A stretch of 64,000 nucleotides of DNA from Anaerolineae bacterium (GCA_016926875.1 JAFGNU010000018.1:17003-81002); one strand, 5' to 3'; counted from the stretch's first letter, positions 1 to 9,551 are shown. The notes: generated by a model from the sequence alone, not told the origin. Numbers and translations: made by a program.

Positions 1-1105
1 CCAACTGGCCGGTCGCCAGCGGCACGGCCAGCGACGCCGCGCCGTACAGCGCCAGGTCCGGCCATTCGCGGCGCACCCGCCAGCAGGCCCACGCCGCCAG
101 CGCCGTCAGTGCGATGTCGAGCGAGATATGGACTGCGCCCATCGCGTGAGTCAGCATGTAGCCGATGTCGTCCAGAATGATCTGCACGTTATCCGGATCA
201 AACAGCACGCGCCCGTAGTTGCGCTGCGCGATATGCATGTTCAACCCTACGTCGGCCAGCAGCAGGGTGTGGACCTGCCACGCCAGCACCGGCAGCAGCA
301 TCGGTACCAGCGTATGCCAGGGCGGGCGTTCACCGCGCCGCCGGTCCAGCCACCAATCCAGCGCCATCGCGCCCACGATCAGCACGCCGGTCGCGCGGGT
401 GATGGTTGCCAGCGTCGCCAGCAGGCCCGCCGCCCACCACTGCCGCCGGATCATAAAGATCAGCGCGGGGGTTGCCAACGCCAGGTACAGCGACTCGGTG
501 TAGACCTGCGTCAAAAACAGCGCCGTCGGGAAGATCAGCAGATAAAACGTGGCCCGCAGCGCGTCCAGTTCGTCGCCCAGCAGGTCGCTAAACAGCCTGA
601 ACAACGCCCACGTAGCCGCCAGTGATGCCACAATCGAGATGATCAGGCCGCCGATGGCGTACTGGTCGATCTCGACGGTGTGCGGCAGCAGCGGGCGCAC
701 GATGCCCAGCGCAGCGATCCGCATCAGGACCGGGTAGGCCGGGTAATAAGCGGCGTCCTGCGTATCGTGGTAGCCCAGGCGTGCCAGCCGCAGGTAGTGG
801 TACGAGTCCCAACGCACATGCGACAGGCCGATGCCGGTCTTGGGCGTATCAACCGAGTGCTGATCCGTCCAGCCGTAAGCCGTGTCCGGGCCGACCACGT
901 CCAGCCGCATCCACGCCGCCGACTGGAACAGCAGCAGCACGATCACCCAGCCAAGCCACAGCCGCGTGGGCAACTGAAACGCGGACGTGTGCCACAGCGC
1001 GCGCAGATTGGCGCGGCGTGCGTCCAACCAGGCGCGTATACCGCTTGTGCGCCGCACGTTATCAGGGCGTGCTTCGCCGTTAGCCGACCCAGAATCCGTG
1101 TACAT
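1..1105 (-). CDS. PIG-V-like mannosyltransferase, GT-C membrane protein (partial, 3' end outside window)
   Basis: The frame is open from the left edge with no stop, so the C-terminus is missing. I translated it by hand from the reverse strand. It is hydrophobic and clearly paralogous to the next gene: both have a WDS...Y motif after the first membrane helix and a near-identical FYLLIFPTA(L/F)FL core helix followed by QVY(T/S)E. WDS with a following xxGY is typical of PIG-V-type dolichol-phosphomannose-dependent mannosyltransferases, which use an outward-facing catalytic loop. The start is uncertain: ATG at 1103-1105 overlaps the end of the upstream paralog by 26 bases, and GTG at 1055-1057 is the alternative; neither has a good ribosome binding site. 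Tandem duplication with the neighbour is inferred. Acceptor and sugar are unknown. Confidence 0.75.
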   Translation of the reverse strand, partial: MYTDSGSANGEARPDNVRRTSGIRAWLDARRANLRALWHTSAFQLPTRLWLGWVIVLLLFQSAAWMRLDVVGPDTAYGWTDQHSVDTPKTGIGLSHVRWDSYHYLRLARLGYHDTQDAAYYPAYPVLMRIAALGIVRPLLPHTVEIDQYAIGGLIISIVASLAATWALFRLFSDLLGDELDALRATFYLLIFPTALFLTQVYTESLYLALATPALIFMIRRQWWAAGLLATLATITRATGVLIVGAMALDWWLDRRRGERPPWHTLVPMLLPVLAWQVHTLLLADVGLNMHIAQRNYGRVLFDPDNVQIILDDIGYMLTHAMGAVHISLDIALTALAAWACWRVRREWPDLALYGAASLAVPLATGQL

Positions 1106-2282
1106 ACAGCACCGTGTAAAACGTGAACCACAGCAGCGATATGATCGTCCAGAGTTTATCGAAGATCGGGCGGCGGCCCCAGCGTGCCAGCACAAAAAAG
1201 ACCGGTACCACTGCCAGCGTGTAGCGATTCATGCTGACCAATTGGCCGGAGCTGATACCCATCGCTACCGATCCCAGCCCGTACAGCGCCATGCCGGGGA
1301 AGCGTTTGATCTCTACCAGGCACAGCGACACCGCCAGCCCGGTCAGCGCCAGGTCGAGCGCGACATGGATGCCGTTCGGCTCGCGGAAAATGTAGATCAC
1401 GTCGCCCAGGAAAACCAGCAGCGAGCGCAGTGTCAGCACCTCGCGGCCAAATTCTTCCTGTACGGCGAACATGCTCATACCCTGGCCGTCCAGCCACACC
1501 GCCCACCCGGCGAACACGACCGGCGGCAGGACAGCGCCGATCAGCGGCCAGCGCGGGGGCTGCCGCCCGTCCCACCACTCGTTAAACCAGGTGAACAGGT
1601 ACGGGATCACGAGCAGCACGCCCATCGTGCGCGTCATGGTCGCCAGCAGGACCAGCACCAGCGCCGGGAGCCATCGCCGCCGCGAAATGAACAGCAGCGC
1701 AGCCAGCGAGGCGGCCATGTAAGTTGCTTCGCTGTAGACCTGCGCCAAAAAAAACGCGGTCGGGAAGATCAGCAGGTAAAAGGCGGCGCGTATGGCGTCC
1801 TCTGATGTTGCCCATTCCCACAGCAGCGCGGCCATCGCCAGCACCGCGACCAGCGACATCCCGCCGGACACGATCAGCCCGGCCAGCGCCATGCCCGCAT
1901 GTGGTTCGCCCGTGTCCCAGTCCGCCAGCCCCAGCGGGCGGATCAATGCCTCAAATACGATCCGCATCAGGGCCGGGTACAGCGGGAAGTGGGGCGCAAG
2001 CCGCTGTTCGGTGTAGCCTTCGCGCGCAATCTGGACGTAGCGCGGGCTGTCCCAGCGGGCGTAAAACCAGGGGCCGGTGTCGGGACCGTCCGCGTAGCCG
2101 GGTGTCATGTCGCCGGTCCAGGGATAGGCGTAATCGGGCCGGTCGAGTGTGAAGCGCGCCCAGGCCACCTGTTGAAAGACCAGCAGCGCCACGTACCACC
2201 CCAGCCAGATCAGCACCAGCGCGCGCCAGGGCAGGGCCGGGCGGGCCGGTGTGGGTGGAGCAGGGGGATCGCGGGTGGTCAC
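1080..2282 (-). CDS. PIG-V-like mannosyltransferase, GT-C membrane protein
   Basis: 400 aa from a GTG start. About ten predicted membrane helices follow a short Pro-rich N-terminus. The extracytoplasmic loop after helix 1 carries ARWDSPRY (about residues 75-82), and residues 168-186 hold a FYLLIFPTAFF helix followed by QVYSE. Both match the paralog downstream and the PIG-V family (GT-C fold, lipid-phosphate-sugar donor). The probable role is transfer of mannose or a related sugar from a polyprenyl-phosphate donor outside the membrane. The two genes overlap or nearly overlap and look like one transcription unit. They add to the unusually GT-C-rich content of this window. Family assignment is from motifs seen by eye; substrate cannot be told. 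Confidence 0.8.
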   Translation of the reverse strand: MTTRDPPAPPTPARPALPWRALVLIWLGWYVALLVFQQVAWARFTLDRPDYAYPWTGDMTPGYADGPDTGPWFYARWDSPRYVQIAREGYTEQRLAPHFPLYPALMRIVFEALIRPLGLADWDTGEPHAGMALAGLIVSGGMSLVAVLAMAALLWEWATSEDAIRAAFYLLIFPTAFFLAQVYSEATYMAASLAALLFISRRRWLPALVLVLLATMTRTMGVLLVIPYLFTWFNEWWDGRQPPRWPLIGAVLPPVVFAGWAVWLDGQGMSMFAVQEEFGREVLTLRSLLVFLGDVIYIFREPNGIHVALDLALTGLAVSLCLVEIKRFPGMALYGLGSVAMGISSGQLVSMNRYTLAVVPVFFVLARWGRRPIFDKLWTIISLLWFTFYTVLYVHGFWVG

Positions 2283-2426
2283 AGGGCGGGCGCTCCGTTT
2301 GACAGGCAGGGATTACGTCTGAGTCAACGATTGCCGGTTTTTGGTGATTAGCTGGCCGGATTCGGGTTTTCGCGCCCGGCTGGCAGGCGAGAAACAAGCG
2401 CGCGCTTGGTTACACAATCGGCCTTG

Positions 2427-3284
2427 TTATACGTCGGCGCCGATCAACGAAATGCCGACGGTGCCCGGCCCGCTGTGCACGCCCAGCGCGGGCGAAAGCT
2501 GCGCCTTCATCCATTCGACAACGTTGTATTTGTCTGTCAGCATGGCGCGGAACTTCTCCACCTCGTCCGGGGCGGCAACGTGCATCAGCGCGGCCCGAAC
2601 GGTGCTGCCTTCGGGGAAGCGATTCAACGCCAGCGCCACGATCCGCTTGTAAGCGCCCTGCCGCGAGCGTCCTACACCCAGCGGGGAGGGCATTCCGTCG
2701 CGCATCCCGATCACCGGCTTGATGCTCAGCAGATCGCCGACCATGCTGGCTACTTTGCCGATCCGCCCGCCGCGCTGCAAGTATTCCAGCGTATCGTTGG
2801 TGAAGGCCACGAACGCCGTCTCCGCCGTTTTGCGCGCTACCTGGGTGACGTCTGCGAGCGATTGACCGGCCTGGGCTGCGCGGGCCGCCTGGATGACTGC
2901 CCAGCCGTGCGCCAGCGCGACCTGCTGCGTATCGACCGCTTCGACGGCCAGCTCCGGCAGTTCTTGTTCGGCCAGCCGCTTAGCCAGCAGCGCCGACTGG
3001 TACCCGCCGCTCCCGGTGCCGGTCATGCTCACGATCACCGCCGAGTCGCCCCGTTTGGCCGCGCGGCGGAACGCTTCCAGGTATTCCCCGGCGCTGGGGT
3101 TGGCCGTAGTCGGCCAGGCGGGGGCATCTTTCAGCCACTCGTAAAACTCGTCCGGTGGCATATCCACCCCGTCGCGTACTGTCCCGATCGCGGTATGCAC
3201 GTAATACGGGACGACTTCGATTGCCAGTTCCTCTACCAAAGACGCGGGCAGGCTTGCACAGCTATCTGTGACGACTGTAACCAC
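2427..3284 (-). CDS. DegV family protein (fatty-acid binding/FakB-like)
   Basis: 285 aa, the usual DegV length, with a GTG start 8 bases after an AAGGAG ribosome binding site. The N-terminus VVTDSCASLP is the family's hallmark TDS motif. TTANPS at 59-64 corresponds to the family T(S/T)xPS loop, TGTGSGGYQSA around 89-98 contributes to the lipid pocket, and the C-terminus has the HSGPGTVGI box. DegV/FakB proteins hold a fatty acid and in Firmicutes present it to the FakA kinase; no fakA is visible here. It follows the mannosyltransferase pair on the same strand but is 145 bases away, so co-transcription is unclear. Confidence 0.92.
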   Translation of the reverse strand: MVTVVTDSCASLPASLVEELAIEVVPYYVHTAIGTVRDGVDMPPDEFYEWLKDAPAWPTTANPSAGEYLEAFRRAAKRGDSAVIVSMTGTGSGGYQSALLAKRLAEQELPELAVEAVDTQQVALAHGWAVIQAARAAQAGQSLADVTQVARKTAETAFVAFTNDTLEYLQRGGRIGKVASMVGDLLSIKPVIGMRDGMPSPLGVGRSRQGAYKRIVALALNRFPEGSTVRAALMHVAAPDEVEKFRAMLTDKYNVVEWMKAQLSPALGVHSGPGTVGISLIGADV

Positions 3285-3458
3285 CGGGTTGCTCCTTGCT
3301 TGTGAAAAAAGAATCTTTACTCAGTGTAGACAACACCGAAGAGTATGACCCGTTGCTTGTCCGGCGGCAATAGGCGATGTGTACGGATCATGTGCCGCCA
3401 GGGCAGGGGCCACTCGCGGACGTCGCCCCGCTGTAGATGGCTGGTGATATGCGCACGT

Positions 3459-5555
3459 TCAGCCGGGCAGGTCCGGGGCGGGGACTTCCGGCGCGCCGTC
3501 CAGCAGCGCGGCCAGCGCGTCCGGCGTTTGCACGGGGGCTGCGCACACAAAGTTTTCGCACACATAGACCGCCGGGCTGCCGTCGCGCAGGGTGCGCGTG
3601 CGCAGCAGGGGAGGCATAGCCGCCGACCCGGCATTCTCCGGTGAAAGCGCCACCAGCGCCAGCGGGCGGTACTTGCTGCGAACCACGTTCAGCAGCGCGC
3701 CCATCCGTTCATCTGCCGGATCGCCGATCAGCGCGATCTCGACCGGGCGGCGCAGCCACAGGTCCAGTCCGATCAACATCTCGCCAAAGACCAGCGGGTA
3801 CTCGCTCAACGTCCCGCTGATCGAGCGGTACAGGCGCAGCGCCGCGTCTTCGTAGCGCGTTTCGCCCGTATAGCCCGTCAGCCGCAGCAGGTCATACGCG
3901 ATCATAGCGTTGCCGGACGGCGTGGCGTTGTCCTGCACGCTGCGCGGGCGCACGATCAACTCCTCGTGATCGTCGCCGGTGTCATAAAAGCCGCCGTTTT
4001 CCGCGCGGAAGTGCATCAGCACCCGGTTAGCCAGCCGCAGCGCTTCGACAAACCAGCGCCGCTCAAAGGTGGTCTGGTACAGCTCCAGCAGACCGTCGAT
4101 CACGTGCGCGTAGTCTTCCAGGTAGGCGTTCAGTTTGCTGGTGCCGTTCTTGTGCGTGCGCCACAACCGCCCGTCCTCGTGGGACATCGCGCCCAGCAAA
4201 AACTCGGCGTTATCAACCGCCGCCTGCTGGTATTCGTCCCGCCCCAGCACGCGCGCCGCCTCGGCAAACACGGCCAGCATCATGCCGTTCCACGCGGCCA
4301 GGTTTTTTTCGTCGCGTCCCGGCGGGGTGCGTTCCTTGCGCAGCGTGAACAGCACCATCTTCGCCGCCGATACGTCGTCCCGCATCTCGTCCACCGGCAC
4401 GCCGTGCCGCACGGCCACCCGCTCGATCATATCGGCCAGGTGCAGGATGTTCCGGCCCTCGAAGTTGCCTTCTTCGGTTACGCCCCAGTAGGCCATGATT
4501 GCGTCGATACTGCTCACGACGCCGTCAAGCACCTCGCGCAGTTCGTCCGCCGTCCAGGTGTAAAAGCGGCCTTCTTCACCCTCAGAATCTGCGTCCTGCG
4601 TGCTGTAAAAGCCGCCTGTCGGCGCGGTCATCTCGCGCAGCACATAGTCGAGCGTGTCCTCGGCTACCTCGCGCAAAAACGGATCGCCGGATGCCTGCCA
4701 GGCGTGCAAATATACGCGCGCCAGCAGTGCGTTGTCATACAGCATCTTTTCGAAGTGTGGTACCAGCCATTTTTCATCCACGCTGTAGCGGTGGAAGCCG
4801 CCGCCAAGCTGGTCGTACATCCCGCCCCGTGCCATCTTGCGCAGCGTGAACAGGGCGACTTGCAGCGCCTGCTCGTTGCCGGTGGCCGCATGATAACGCA
4901 GCAAAAATTCCAGGGGCACCGGGTGGGGGAACTTGGGCCTGGTGCGTGTCAGGCCGCCATGAACCGGGTCGACGCGGCGTACCAACTCCTGCGCGGCCTC
5001 GTCCAGCAGCGCCTCGGACAGCATCCCCGGCTCACCCGCCACCGCTTCGAACATATTGCGGCTCAGCTCAGCCGACAGCGAACGCGCCGTCCGTTCGACA
5101 TCCCGGCGTTTGTGCCGGTACGCTTCAACCGCCGATTCCAACACCTGCCGGAAACTGGGCATCCCGTAGCGCGACTCCGGCGGGTAATACGTCCCGGCGT
5201 GGAAAGGGCGTCCTTCCGGCGTCAGGAAAACGGTCATCGGCCAGCCGCCCTGTCCCTGGTTGAAGACCAGCGTCGCCTGCATGTAAATATCATCAATGTC
5301 GGGGCGCTCTTCGCGGTCCACCTTGATGCTGATGAAATGCTCGTTCATAAAGTCGGCGGTATCGGGGTCTTCGAAGCTTTCGCGCTCCATCACGTGGCAC
5401 CAGTGACACGCCGAATAGCCAATGCTGAGCAGGATCGGTTTGTCCTGTTCTTTGGCAGCGGCCAGCGCGTCCGGCCCCCAGGGATACCAGTCCACCGGGT
5501 TGCTGGCATGTTGTAGCAGATAGGGGCTGGTTTCGTGCTGCAAACGGTTCGCCAT
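3459..5555 (-). CDS. DUF255/YyaL (SPATA20-like) thioredoxin-fold protein
   Basis: 698 aa from ATG at 5553-5555; a GTG three codons upstream is also open, but [13 protein letters not shown] is the conserved family start. The N-terminal thioredoxin-like domain has CHWC at 50-53 within [15 protein letters not shown], followed by [10 protein letters not shown]. The remainder is a six-hairpin (alpha/alpha)-toroid-like region typical of YyaL/spermatogenesis-associated protein 20. The biochemical role of the family is not settled; the toroid resembles N-acylglucosamine epimerases and glycosidases. Length and domain order are normal. It is monocistronic by position, with 174 bases to DegV. Confidence 0.93.
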   Translation of the reverse strand: MANRLQHETSPYLLQHASNPVDWYPWGPDALAAAKEQDKPILLSIGYSACHWCHVMERESFEDPDTADFMNEHFISIKVDREERPDIDDIYMQATLVFNQGQGGWPMTVFLTPEGRPFHAGTYYPPESRYGMPSFRQVLESAVEAYRHKRRDVERTARSLSAELSRNMFEAVAGEPGMLSEALLDEAAQELVRRVDPVHGGLTRTRPKFPHPVPLEFLLRYHAATGNEQALQVALFTLRKMARGGMYDQLGGGFHRYSVDEKWLVPHFEKMLYDNALLARVYLHAWQASGDPFLREVAEDTLDYVLREMTAPTGGFYSTQDADSEGEEGRFYTWTADELREVLDGVVSSIDAIMAYWGVTEEGNFEGRNILHLADMIERVAVRHGVPVDEMRDDVSAAKMVLFTLRKERTPPGRDEKNLAAWNGMMLAVFAEAARVLGRDEYQQAAVDNAEFLLGAMSHEDGRLWRTHKNGTSKLNAYLEDYAHVIDGLLELYQTTFERRWFVEALRLANRVLMHFRAENGGFYDTGDDHEELIVRPRSVQDNATPSGNAMIAYDLLRLTGYTGETRYEDAALRLYRSISGTLSEYPLVFGEMLIGLDLWLRRPVEIALIGDPADERMGALLNVVRSKYRPLALVALSPENAGSAAMPPLLRTRTLRDGSPAVYVCENFVCAAPVQTPDALAALLDGAPEVPAPDLPG

Positions 5556-5749
5556 TATTCCCACACTTCGTTGTTTACCTGCTGTGCTGCTCGACCACTC
5601 ACATTATACCCACATTCCGCGCCTGTTCGAGCCTCAAAAATCTATTCCGATTATACTTTCCGAGGGTGGGGAATGTGGGCACAACCTAGCGCCAAACACC
5701 GCCACCCTATATCATTACGGACAACAGCCAGGGTAAAAAGGTAACGAGT

Positions 5750-6304
5750 ATGTCGGAACAGAGACAAGCGTTGCAGCGAGTGCTGGGCTTCCAACCGGAA
5801 GACCTGGACGCCAACCGGTCCGGGCAATTAGGCCCGCGCCAGCGCGCCAAGATCGAGACGACGAAGAAACAATATCTGATTGGCGGCGGTTTTTTCGGGA
5901 TCGTGCTGCTTATCTTTTTTGTGTTCCTCGTCCGCGATGGGTTTACGGGTTGGCCGATCTTTGGGATGTGCCTGGGGACCATGCTGCTTTTGTTGGTGGG
6001 GGCCGTGTGGCTGCAAATAACCGTGCTGAACGCAGACCTTGCTGTGGGCAGTGTTGAGTGTGTAACCGGTCCGGTCGAACGCACCATTCGCCGCACCCGG
6101 ACCCGCCGGGCGGGGTCATCGCATAGCACGCGCACCACGCGACACTATTATGTCCGGGTTGGCGAAAAAAGCTTCAAGGTGCTGCCGCAAGTCTATAATG
6201 CGTTCGAGGATGGCCGGGCCTACGAGGTCTTTTTCCTGCCGAAATCAAACGCGATTGTGGGAGCCGACATGCTGGATCAGGCCCCCGCCCCGCCGGAAGG
6301 GTGA
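5750..6304 (+). CDS. Hypothetical two-helix membrane protein
   Basis: 184 aa starting ATG after GGTAACGAGT. The N-terminal 40 residues are charged (LGPRQRAKIETTKKQY), then come two hydrophobic segments at about 43-61 and 70-91, and a C-terminal domain with an Arg/Thr-rich stretch (RRTRTRRAG) followed by a compact beta-like segment, YYVRVGEKSFKVLP, and YEVFFLPKS. I do not recognise a named family. The ending resembles small membrane proteins whose C-terminal domain packs on the membrane surface. It is divergent from the YyaL gene, leaving a 194-base intergenic region that contains a possible -10 TATACT at 5652-5657 without a clear -35. Confidence 0.7.
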   Translation: MSEQRQALQRVLGFQPEDLDANRSGQLGPRQRAKIETTKKQYLIGGGFFGIVLLIFFVFLVRDGFTGWPIFGMCLGTMLLLLVGAVWLQITVLNADLAVGSVECVTGPVERTIRRTRTRRAGSSHSTRTTRHYYVRVGEKSFKVLPQVYNAFEDGRAYEVFFLPKSNAIVGADMLDQAPAPPEG

Positions 6305-6364
6305 GGGCTGTGCAGCGAATCCGTGATTTACCGAAAATGTCTTTCCTGGGTGCGGAATGCAGGT

Positions 6365-7162
6365 TATAGATAACCTCAGTTCGGGATAAAGGTTAACGTT
6401 TGAACCCACATTAGATCGATGGCATCTCCATAACTCAGGTAATAACAGGCTCAGGGAGCGAAACGGATGGGTGTGGCGTAGAGTGCGTCGCCGTACGGCA
6501 TATTTCCTTCTGACCAGGTGGCAGAAATTATCAACGCGTAATCGCCGTTCATGCCGTCGAGAAACGTCACCAGAATCTTGCCATTTTCGTCCAGGATCGC
6601 CTCGACCATGTCGTCGGGAACGCTGGGGGTTAGGTTGTTTTCCGGATACAGTGTAGCGGCCACCGTCTCGGGGAACGGCGCTTCAAACAGCAGTTCGAGT
6701 GTATTGTCAATTACCAGCGTATGCGTGTCCGCCGTATAGTCGCGCGGAAAGACAGAAACGTCGGCGCAGACACCGCCCGCATCCGTGGTCCAGCAGTAGT
6801 TTCCCCTATCCATAGGGAAGGTGGCCTGTTCGCGCAGTATGTAAAGGGCTGGAGGTTCTATTTCACCTAGGACCGGCATGCTAGTAGGTTCTGCATCGCG
6901 TGGGGCAACCAGGAAGTTTCCCAGCATCTCACAGCCAGCCAGGAGCATACTCAAGGCCAGTAGGATAATCCACCAGATCTTGATCATAAGACAGCCTTTC
7001 TGATTTGACTACGTTGTCACATTACGATGACGACTAATGCGCGATTTTTGTTCCCAACAGGGGTGTCCCCCAATGACTCAGAAATAGGCGAGCTGTCGTT
7101 ATCGAATTTGCATCTCGGTAGGTTCAGACGTCGACCGATATCCCGAACTGAGGTTATAGATA
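6365..7162. mobile_element. Candidate non-autonomous mobile cassette with terminal inverted repeats and 8-bp direct repeat
   Basis: A 782-bp segment (6373-7154) is bounded by inverted repeats. The outer 16 bases (ACCTCAGTTCGGGATA, 6373-6388) are repeated perfectly in inverse orientation at 7139-7154, and similarity continues inward for about 21 more bases with 15 matches. Immediately outside, TATAGATA occurs in direct orientation at 6365-6372 and 7155-7162, as a target-site duplication would. The only gene inside is the minus-strand lipoprotein gene 6451-6987; no transposase is present. The interior has visibly lower G+C than the flanks. The direct repeat partly overlaps a small palindrome (GGTTATAGATAACC) on the left, so part of it could be fortuitous. 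Confidence 0.6.
6451..6987 (-). CDS. Hypothetical lipoprotein, passenger of the TIR-bounded cassette
   Basis: 178 aa. The N-terminus has two positive charges, a hydrophobic core and a lipobox LLAGC with the acylated Cys at residue 19, so export and lipid anchoring are expected. The mature part is acidic with few distinctive motifs: ...YCWTTDAGGVCAD..., then an alternating hydrophobic pattern suggesting a beta-sandwich, and near the C-terminus GDYALIISATWSEG. No family recognised. Base composition is closer to balanced than in neighbouring genes, consistent with recent arrival. It lies alone inside the inverted-repeat-bounded segment at 6373-7154. Confidence 0.75.
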   Translation of the reverse strand: MIKIWWIILLALSMLLAGCEMLGNFLVAPRDAEPTSMPVLGEIEPPALYILREQATFPMDRGNYCWTTDAGGVCADVSVFPRDYTADTHTLVIDNTLELLFEAPFPETVAATLYPENNLTPSVPDDMVEAILDENGKILVTFLDGMNGDYALIISATWSEGNMPYGDALYATPIRFAP

Positions 7163-7235
7163 ATATAATAACGCCGCGCCGACGGCAAGATCGCCCGGTT
7201 CCGGCGCGGGTGCTGGTCGATAGTCACAAAGGCCG

Positions 7236-7664
7236 CTACCTGACCAGTTCTGCTCTCAGCATGATCTCGGCCCCGGTCAGCAACTGCGAAATAGGGCAGC
7301 CGATCTTGGCGGCTTCCGCCTGCGTCCGAAACATGTCTTCATCGATACCGGGAACCACAGCCTGCATGTCCAGTTCGATCCGGGTCACTTTGAAACCGTC
7401 GCCGACCTTGTCTAGATGCACCTTTGCGGTGGTGTGGATGCGCTGCGGCGTGAACCCGGCTTTTCCCAGCCCGGCGCTGAACGCCATCGAAAAGCAGCCT
7501 GCGTGCGCTGCGCCGATCAACTCTTCGGGGTTGGTGCCGGGGCCGTCCTCAAAGCGCGATACAAATGAATAGGGGCCTTCATACGCGCCGCTGCCCAGCC
7601 TGACCGTGCCCTTGCCTTCGCGCAGCGAACCCTCCCAAACTGCTTCTGCGTGCCGAACTGCCAT
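7236..7664 (-). CDS. OsmC family peroxiredoxin
   Basis: 142 aa, the full OsmC length. The two redox cysteines are C57 in GAAHAGCFSMAFS and C123 in AKIGCPISQLL, the standard OsmC positions for thiol-dependent reduction of organic hydroperoxides. NPEELIG at 45-51 is also conserved. It matches the OsmC subgroup (start MAVRHAEAVWEGSL) rather than Ohr. ATG is preceded by AAGGAGACAGGGC, a good ribosome binding site. The protein acts in the cytoplasm as a homodimer. The gene is on its own: the cassette end lies downstream, and a terminator for the next upstream minus-strand gene lies about 90 bases upstream. Confidence 0.95.
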   Translation of the reverse strand: MAVRHAEAVWEGSLREGKGTVRLGSGAYEGPYSFVSRFEDGPGTNPEELIGAAHAGCFSMAFSAGLGKAGFTPQRIHTTAKVHLDKVGDGFKVTRIELDMQAVVPGIDEDMFRTQAEAAKIGCPISQLLTGAEIMLRAELVR

Positions 7665-7753
7665 TGCCCTGTCTCCTTGTGTTTAACCGCATGACATGTA
7701 GATTGTAGCAAACCAACCTGCCAGCGCCCCGGCAGCGCACACCGGACATACAT

Positions 7754-7781
7754 AAAAATGCCGGGCGGTTCAGGCCCGGCA
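7754..7781 (-). terminator. Rho-independent terminator of the STAS-like gene
   Basis: An 8-bp stem TGCCGGGC/GCCCGGCA (7759-7766 with 7774-7781) and 7-base loop; on the minus strand it is followed by TTTTT (7754-7758). It lies about 35 bases after the stop of the minus-strand gene 7816-8190. Confidence 0.85.
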
Positions 7782-7815
7782 GTGAACAGAAGGTTGATGA
7801 GTGCTACGAGATTTC

Positions 7816-8190
7816 CTACGTCGCTAGTCTTTCCCTTAACCACGCTAGAGCTTCGTTTTCCCGATTGAAAAACTGCAAGCTGTCGTGCCCGGCGTCGAGC
7901 ATGGTCTCGCTGTACGGCGTTAGAATCGCCACCGCGCGCGTGTTCTCATGCTGCCGGATTTTGTGCAACAGCCTGAGCAGTCCCTGCACCGGGAGATCGG
8001 TGAACACCGTGTTCACCAATACCCCTACTTCGCCGGGCGCCCGGTGTAGAACCGGCACCAGCGAATTGACTAACCCACGCACGTCACCGCTAGAAACTGC
8101 TATCCCCACGTCTAGGCGCAGCACATCATGACCTTCTTGCCACATCCACGAAATACCGCTCGAAAGGATACTGCTTCCTTGAGCATCCAT
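7816..8190 (-). CDS. Small SpoIIAA/STAS-like protein
   Basis: 124 aa. Alternating strands and helices: VLRLDVG..., VGVLVNTVFTDLPVQG, TRAVAILTPYSETMLDAG, then FFNRENEALAWLRERL. The last segment (Phe-x-x-x-x-E-A-x-x-W-L) is characteristic of SpoIIAA-like/STAS fold proteins that occur widely as small stand-alone genes. No conserved phosphorylatable Ser motif can be asserted. A second protein with the same closing pattern lies at 9699-10097, with an L,D-transpeptidase gene between them. ATG is preceded by GGGAAGGG about 10 bases upstream. Function unknown; fold call is by pattern only. Confidence 0.65.
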   Translation of the reverse strand: MDAQGSSILSSGISWMWQEGHDVLRLDVGIAVSSGDVRGLVNSLVPVLHRAPGEVGVLVNTVFTDLPVQGLLRLLHKIRQHENTRAVAILTPYSETMLDAGHDSLQFFNRENEALAWLRERLAT

Positions 8191-8285
8191 GACCGTAGAA
8201 TCCCTTCCCTGGCGGCGTTACTTCCCTCACTTTCATTGTAAAAAAACTTAATCAAAAGGTTGCAAAAGTGTTTTAAAAAACCCAT

Positions 8286-8321
8286 AAAAACGGTGTGGCA
8301 CGCTGCAAACGCACCACACCG
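8286..8321 (-). terminator. Rho-independent terminator of the L,D-transpeptidase gene
   Basis: An 8-bp stem CGGTGTGG/CCACACCG (8291-8298 with 8314-8321), followed on the minus strand by TTTTT (8286-8290). It lies about 25 bases after the stop codon at 8347. Confidence 0.85.
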
Positions 8322-8346
8322 CGCCCCCTGTGGTCGTGGTCGTCGT

Positions 8347-9399
8347 TCAATCGTCGTAGACGTAGACCGTCGCCCCCTCCGCGACCCAGTTTTCAAACAG
8401 CCACTTCGCATCGCTGATCGACAGGTTCACGCAGCCGTGACTGTGCGTATAGCCAAAACTGTCGTGCCAGTACGTGCCGTGCAGGCTGACCAGCCCGTTA
8501 AAGTAGATAGCGTAGGGCACCTGTTCCAACGAGTAAAAATCGTCGCTGCCTTCCGACCCGCTCATGGGGCCGTTTTCGATCATCAACCGCACCGAATACG
8601 TGCCGGTCCGGGTTTTCCATTTTTCCTCGCGCAGCCCTGACGATACCAGCGTCGCCATGACCGGCTGCCCGCCTTCATACGCTACCAGGTTTTGCTCGTA
8701 GGTATTGACCGCTACCCAGCGCCCGCCAAACGTGGCCGGGGCAGTGGGGTGCACGATGCTCAGGTTTTGCTGGTTGGTCCACAGTCCCGGCCCGATCAGG
8801 TGCCAGTTCCAGCCGCGCACATTGACCGTCGCGTAGATGTTGACCAACTGGTAGCGCCGAAGCTGCCCGGCACCTTCACAGGATCGCGTCCCGGCGGGGG
8901 CGTTGGCTGCGCAGTGCGGCCACAGCACCCAGGCAAACGGCATATCCAACCCGCTGATGAATACCCCACTGAACGCCGACGGGGATGCATACCGCACGAT
9001 GTCCGGCGGCACCCAGCGCCCCGGACGCACCTCGGCCCAGCCATCCTGGTATTGGCGCGGCACGACGTAGGTATAGCCTGCGCTCAGCGTCTCTACCTGC
9101 GTGCCGTCCGGCGCGTCGTAGAGCGGTACGGCAGACGTTGTAAACCGGATGAACGACACATCGTTCACCACGCCATAGTCCAGCGGCACAGGCGACACGC
9201 CCGGTGCCGGGCGCGCGGTGATCAGCGCGTTACACTCCGGCGTGCTGGGCGTTTCCAGCGAGATGCCCGCGCAGGATGGGTGCCCCTGGGCCAGCGCCAT
9301 ACCGCCGGTTGGCTCGTGGGCGGCTTCCAGCGCTCCACTTGGCAGGCCCCCTGCTGCCAGCACGGTCACCAGCAGCGCCGCTACCAGCGTTCGTTTCAT
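8347..9399 (-). CDS. L,D-transpeptidase (YkuD domain), secreted
   Basis: 350 aa with an N-terminal signal peptide (MKRTLVAALLVTVLAAGG). A central SH3-like stretch around 95-135 (VPLYDAPDGTQVETLS...GWAEV) precedes the YkuD catalytic domain. The motif HGTYWHDSFG (307-316) and SHGCVNL (320-326) give the catalytic His/Cys pair, with Cys323 as nucleophile. The enzyme forms 3-3 cross-links in peptidoglycan or anchors proteins to it; activity is expected outside the membrane. It has its own terminator and is flanked by two SpoIIAA-like genes on the same strand, each apparently separately transcribed. Family identity is secure; the exact cell-wall role is inferred. Confidence 0.93.
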   Translation of the reverse strand: MKRTLVAALLVTVLAAGGLPSGALEAAHEPTGGMALAQGHPSCAGISLETPSTPECNALITARPAPGVSPVPLDYGVVNDVSFIRFTTSAVPLYDAPDGTQVETLSAGYTYVVPRQYQDGWAEVRPGRWVPPDIVRYASPSAFSGVFISGLDMPFAWVLWPHCAANAPAGTRSCEGAGQLRRYQLVNIYATVNVRGWNWHLIGPGLWTNQQNLSIVHPTAPATFGGRWVAVNTYEQNLVAYEGGQPVMATLVSSGLREEKWKTRTGTYSVRLMIENGPMSGSEGSDDFYSLEQVPYAIYFNGLVSLHGTYWHDSFGYTHSHGCVNLSISDAKWLFENWVAEGATVYVYDD

Positions 9400-9551
9400 C
9401 GTGTGATCCTCCTTGTGTGCACGCCCGCTTTTTTCAGGATTTCACTCATAATACAGCGGTTTTGCGCCATCACCCGAAAGCGCCTGCCAGCAGTATTCCA
9501 AGCGTGGGGACGTGGTATCCCGGCGGTATGGCAGCCCGCCTGCAACCCGAT

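Noticed and set aside
7027..7572. 181-codon plus-strand open frame across the right end of the cassette
   Set aside because: It is antisense to the OsmC gene over most of its length, and its translation matches no known pattern.
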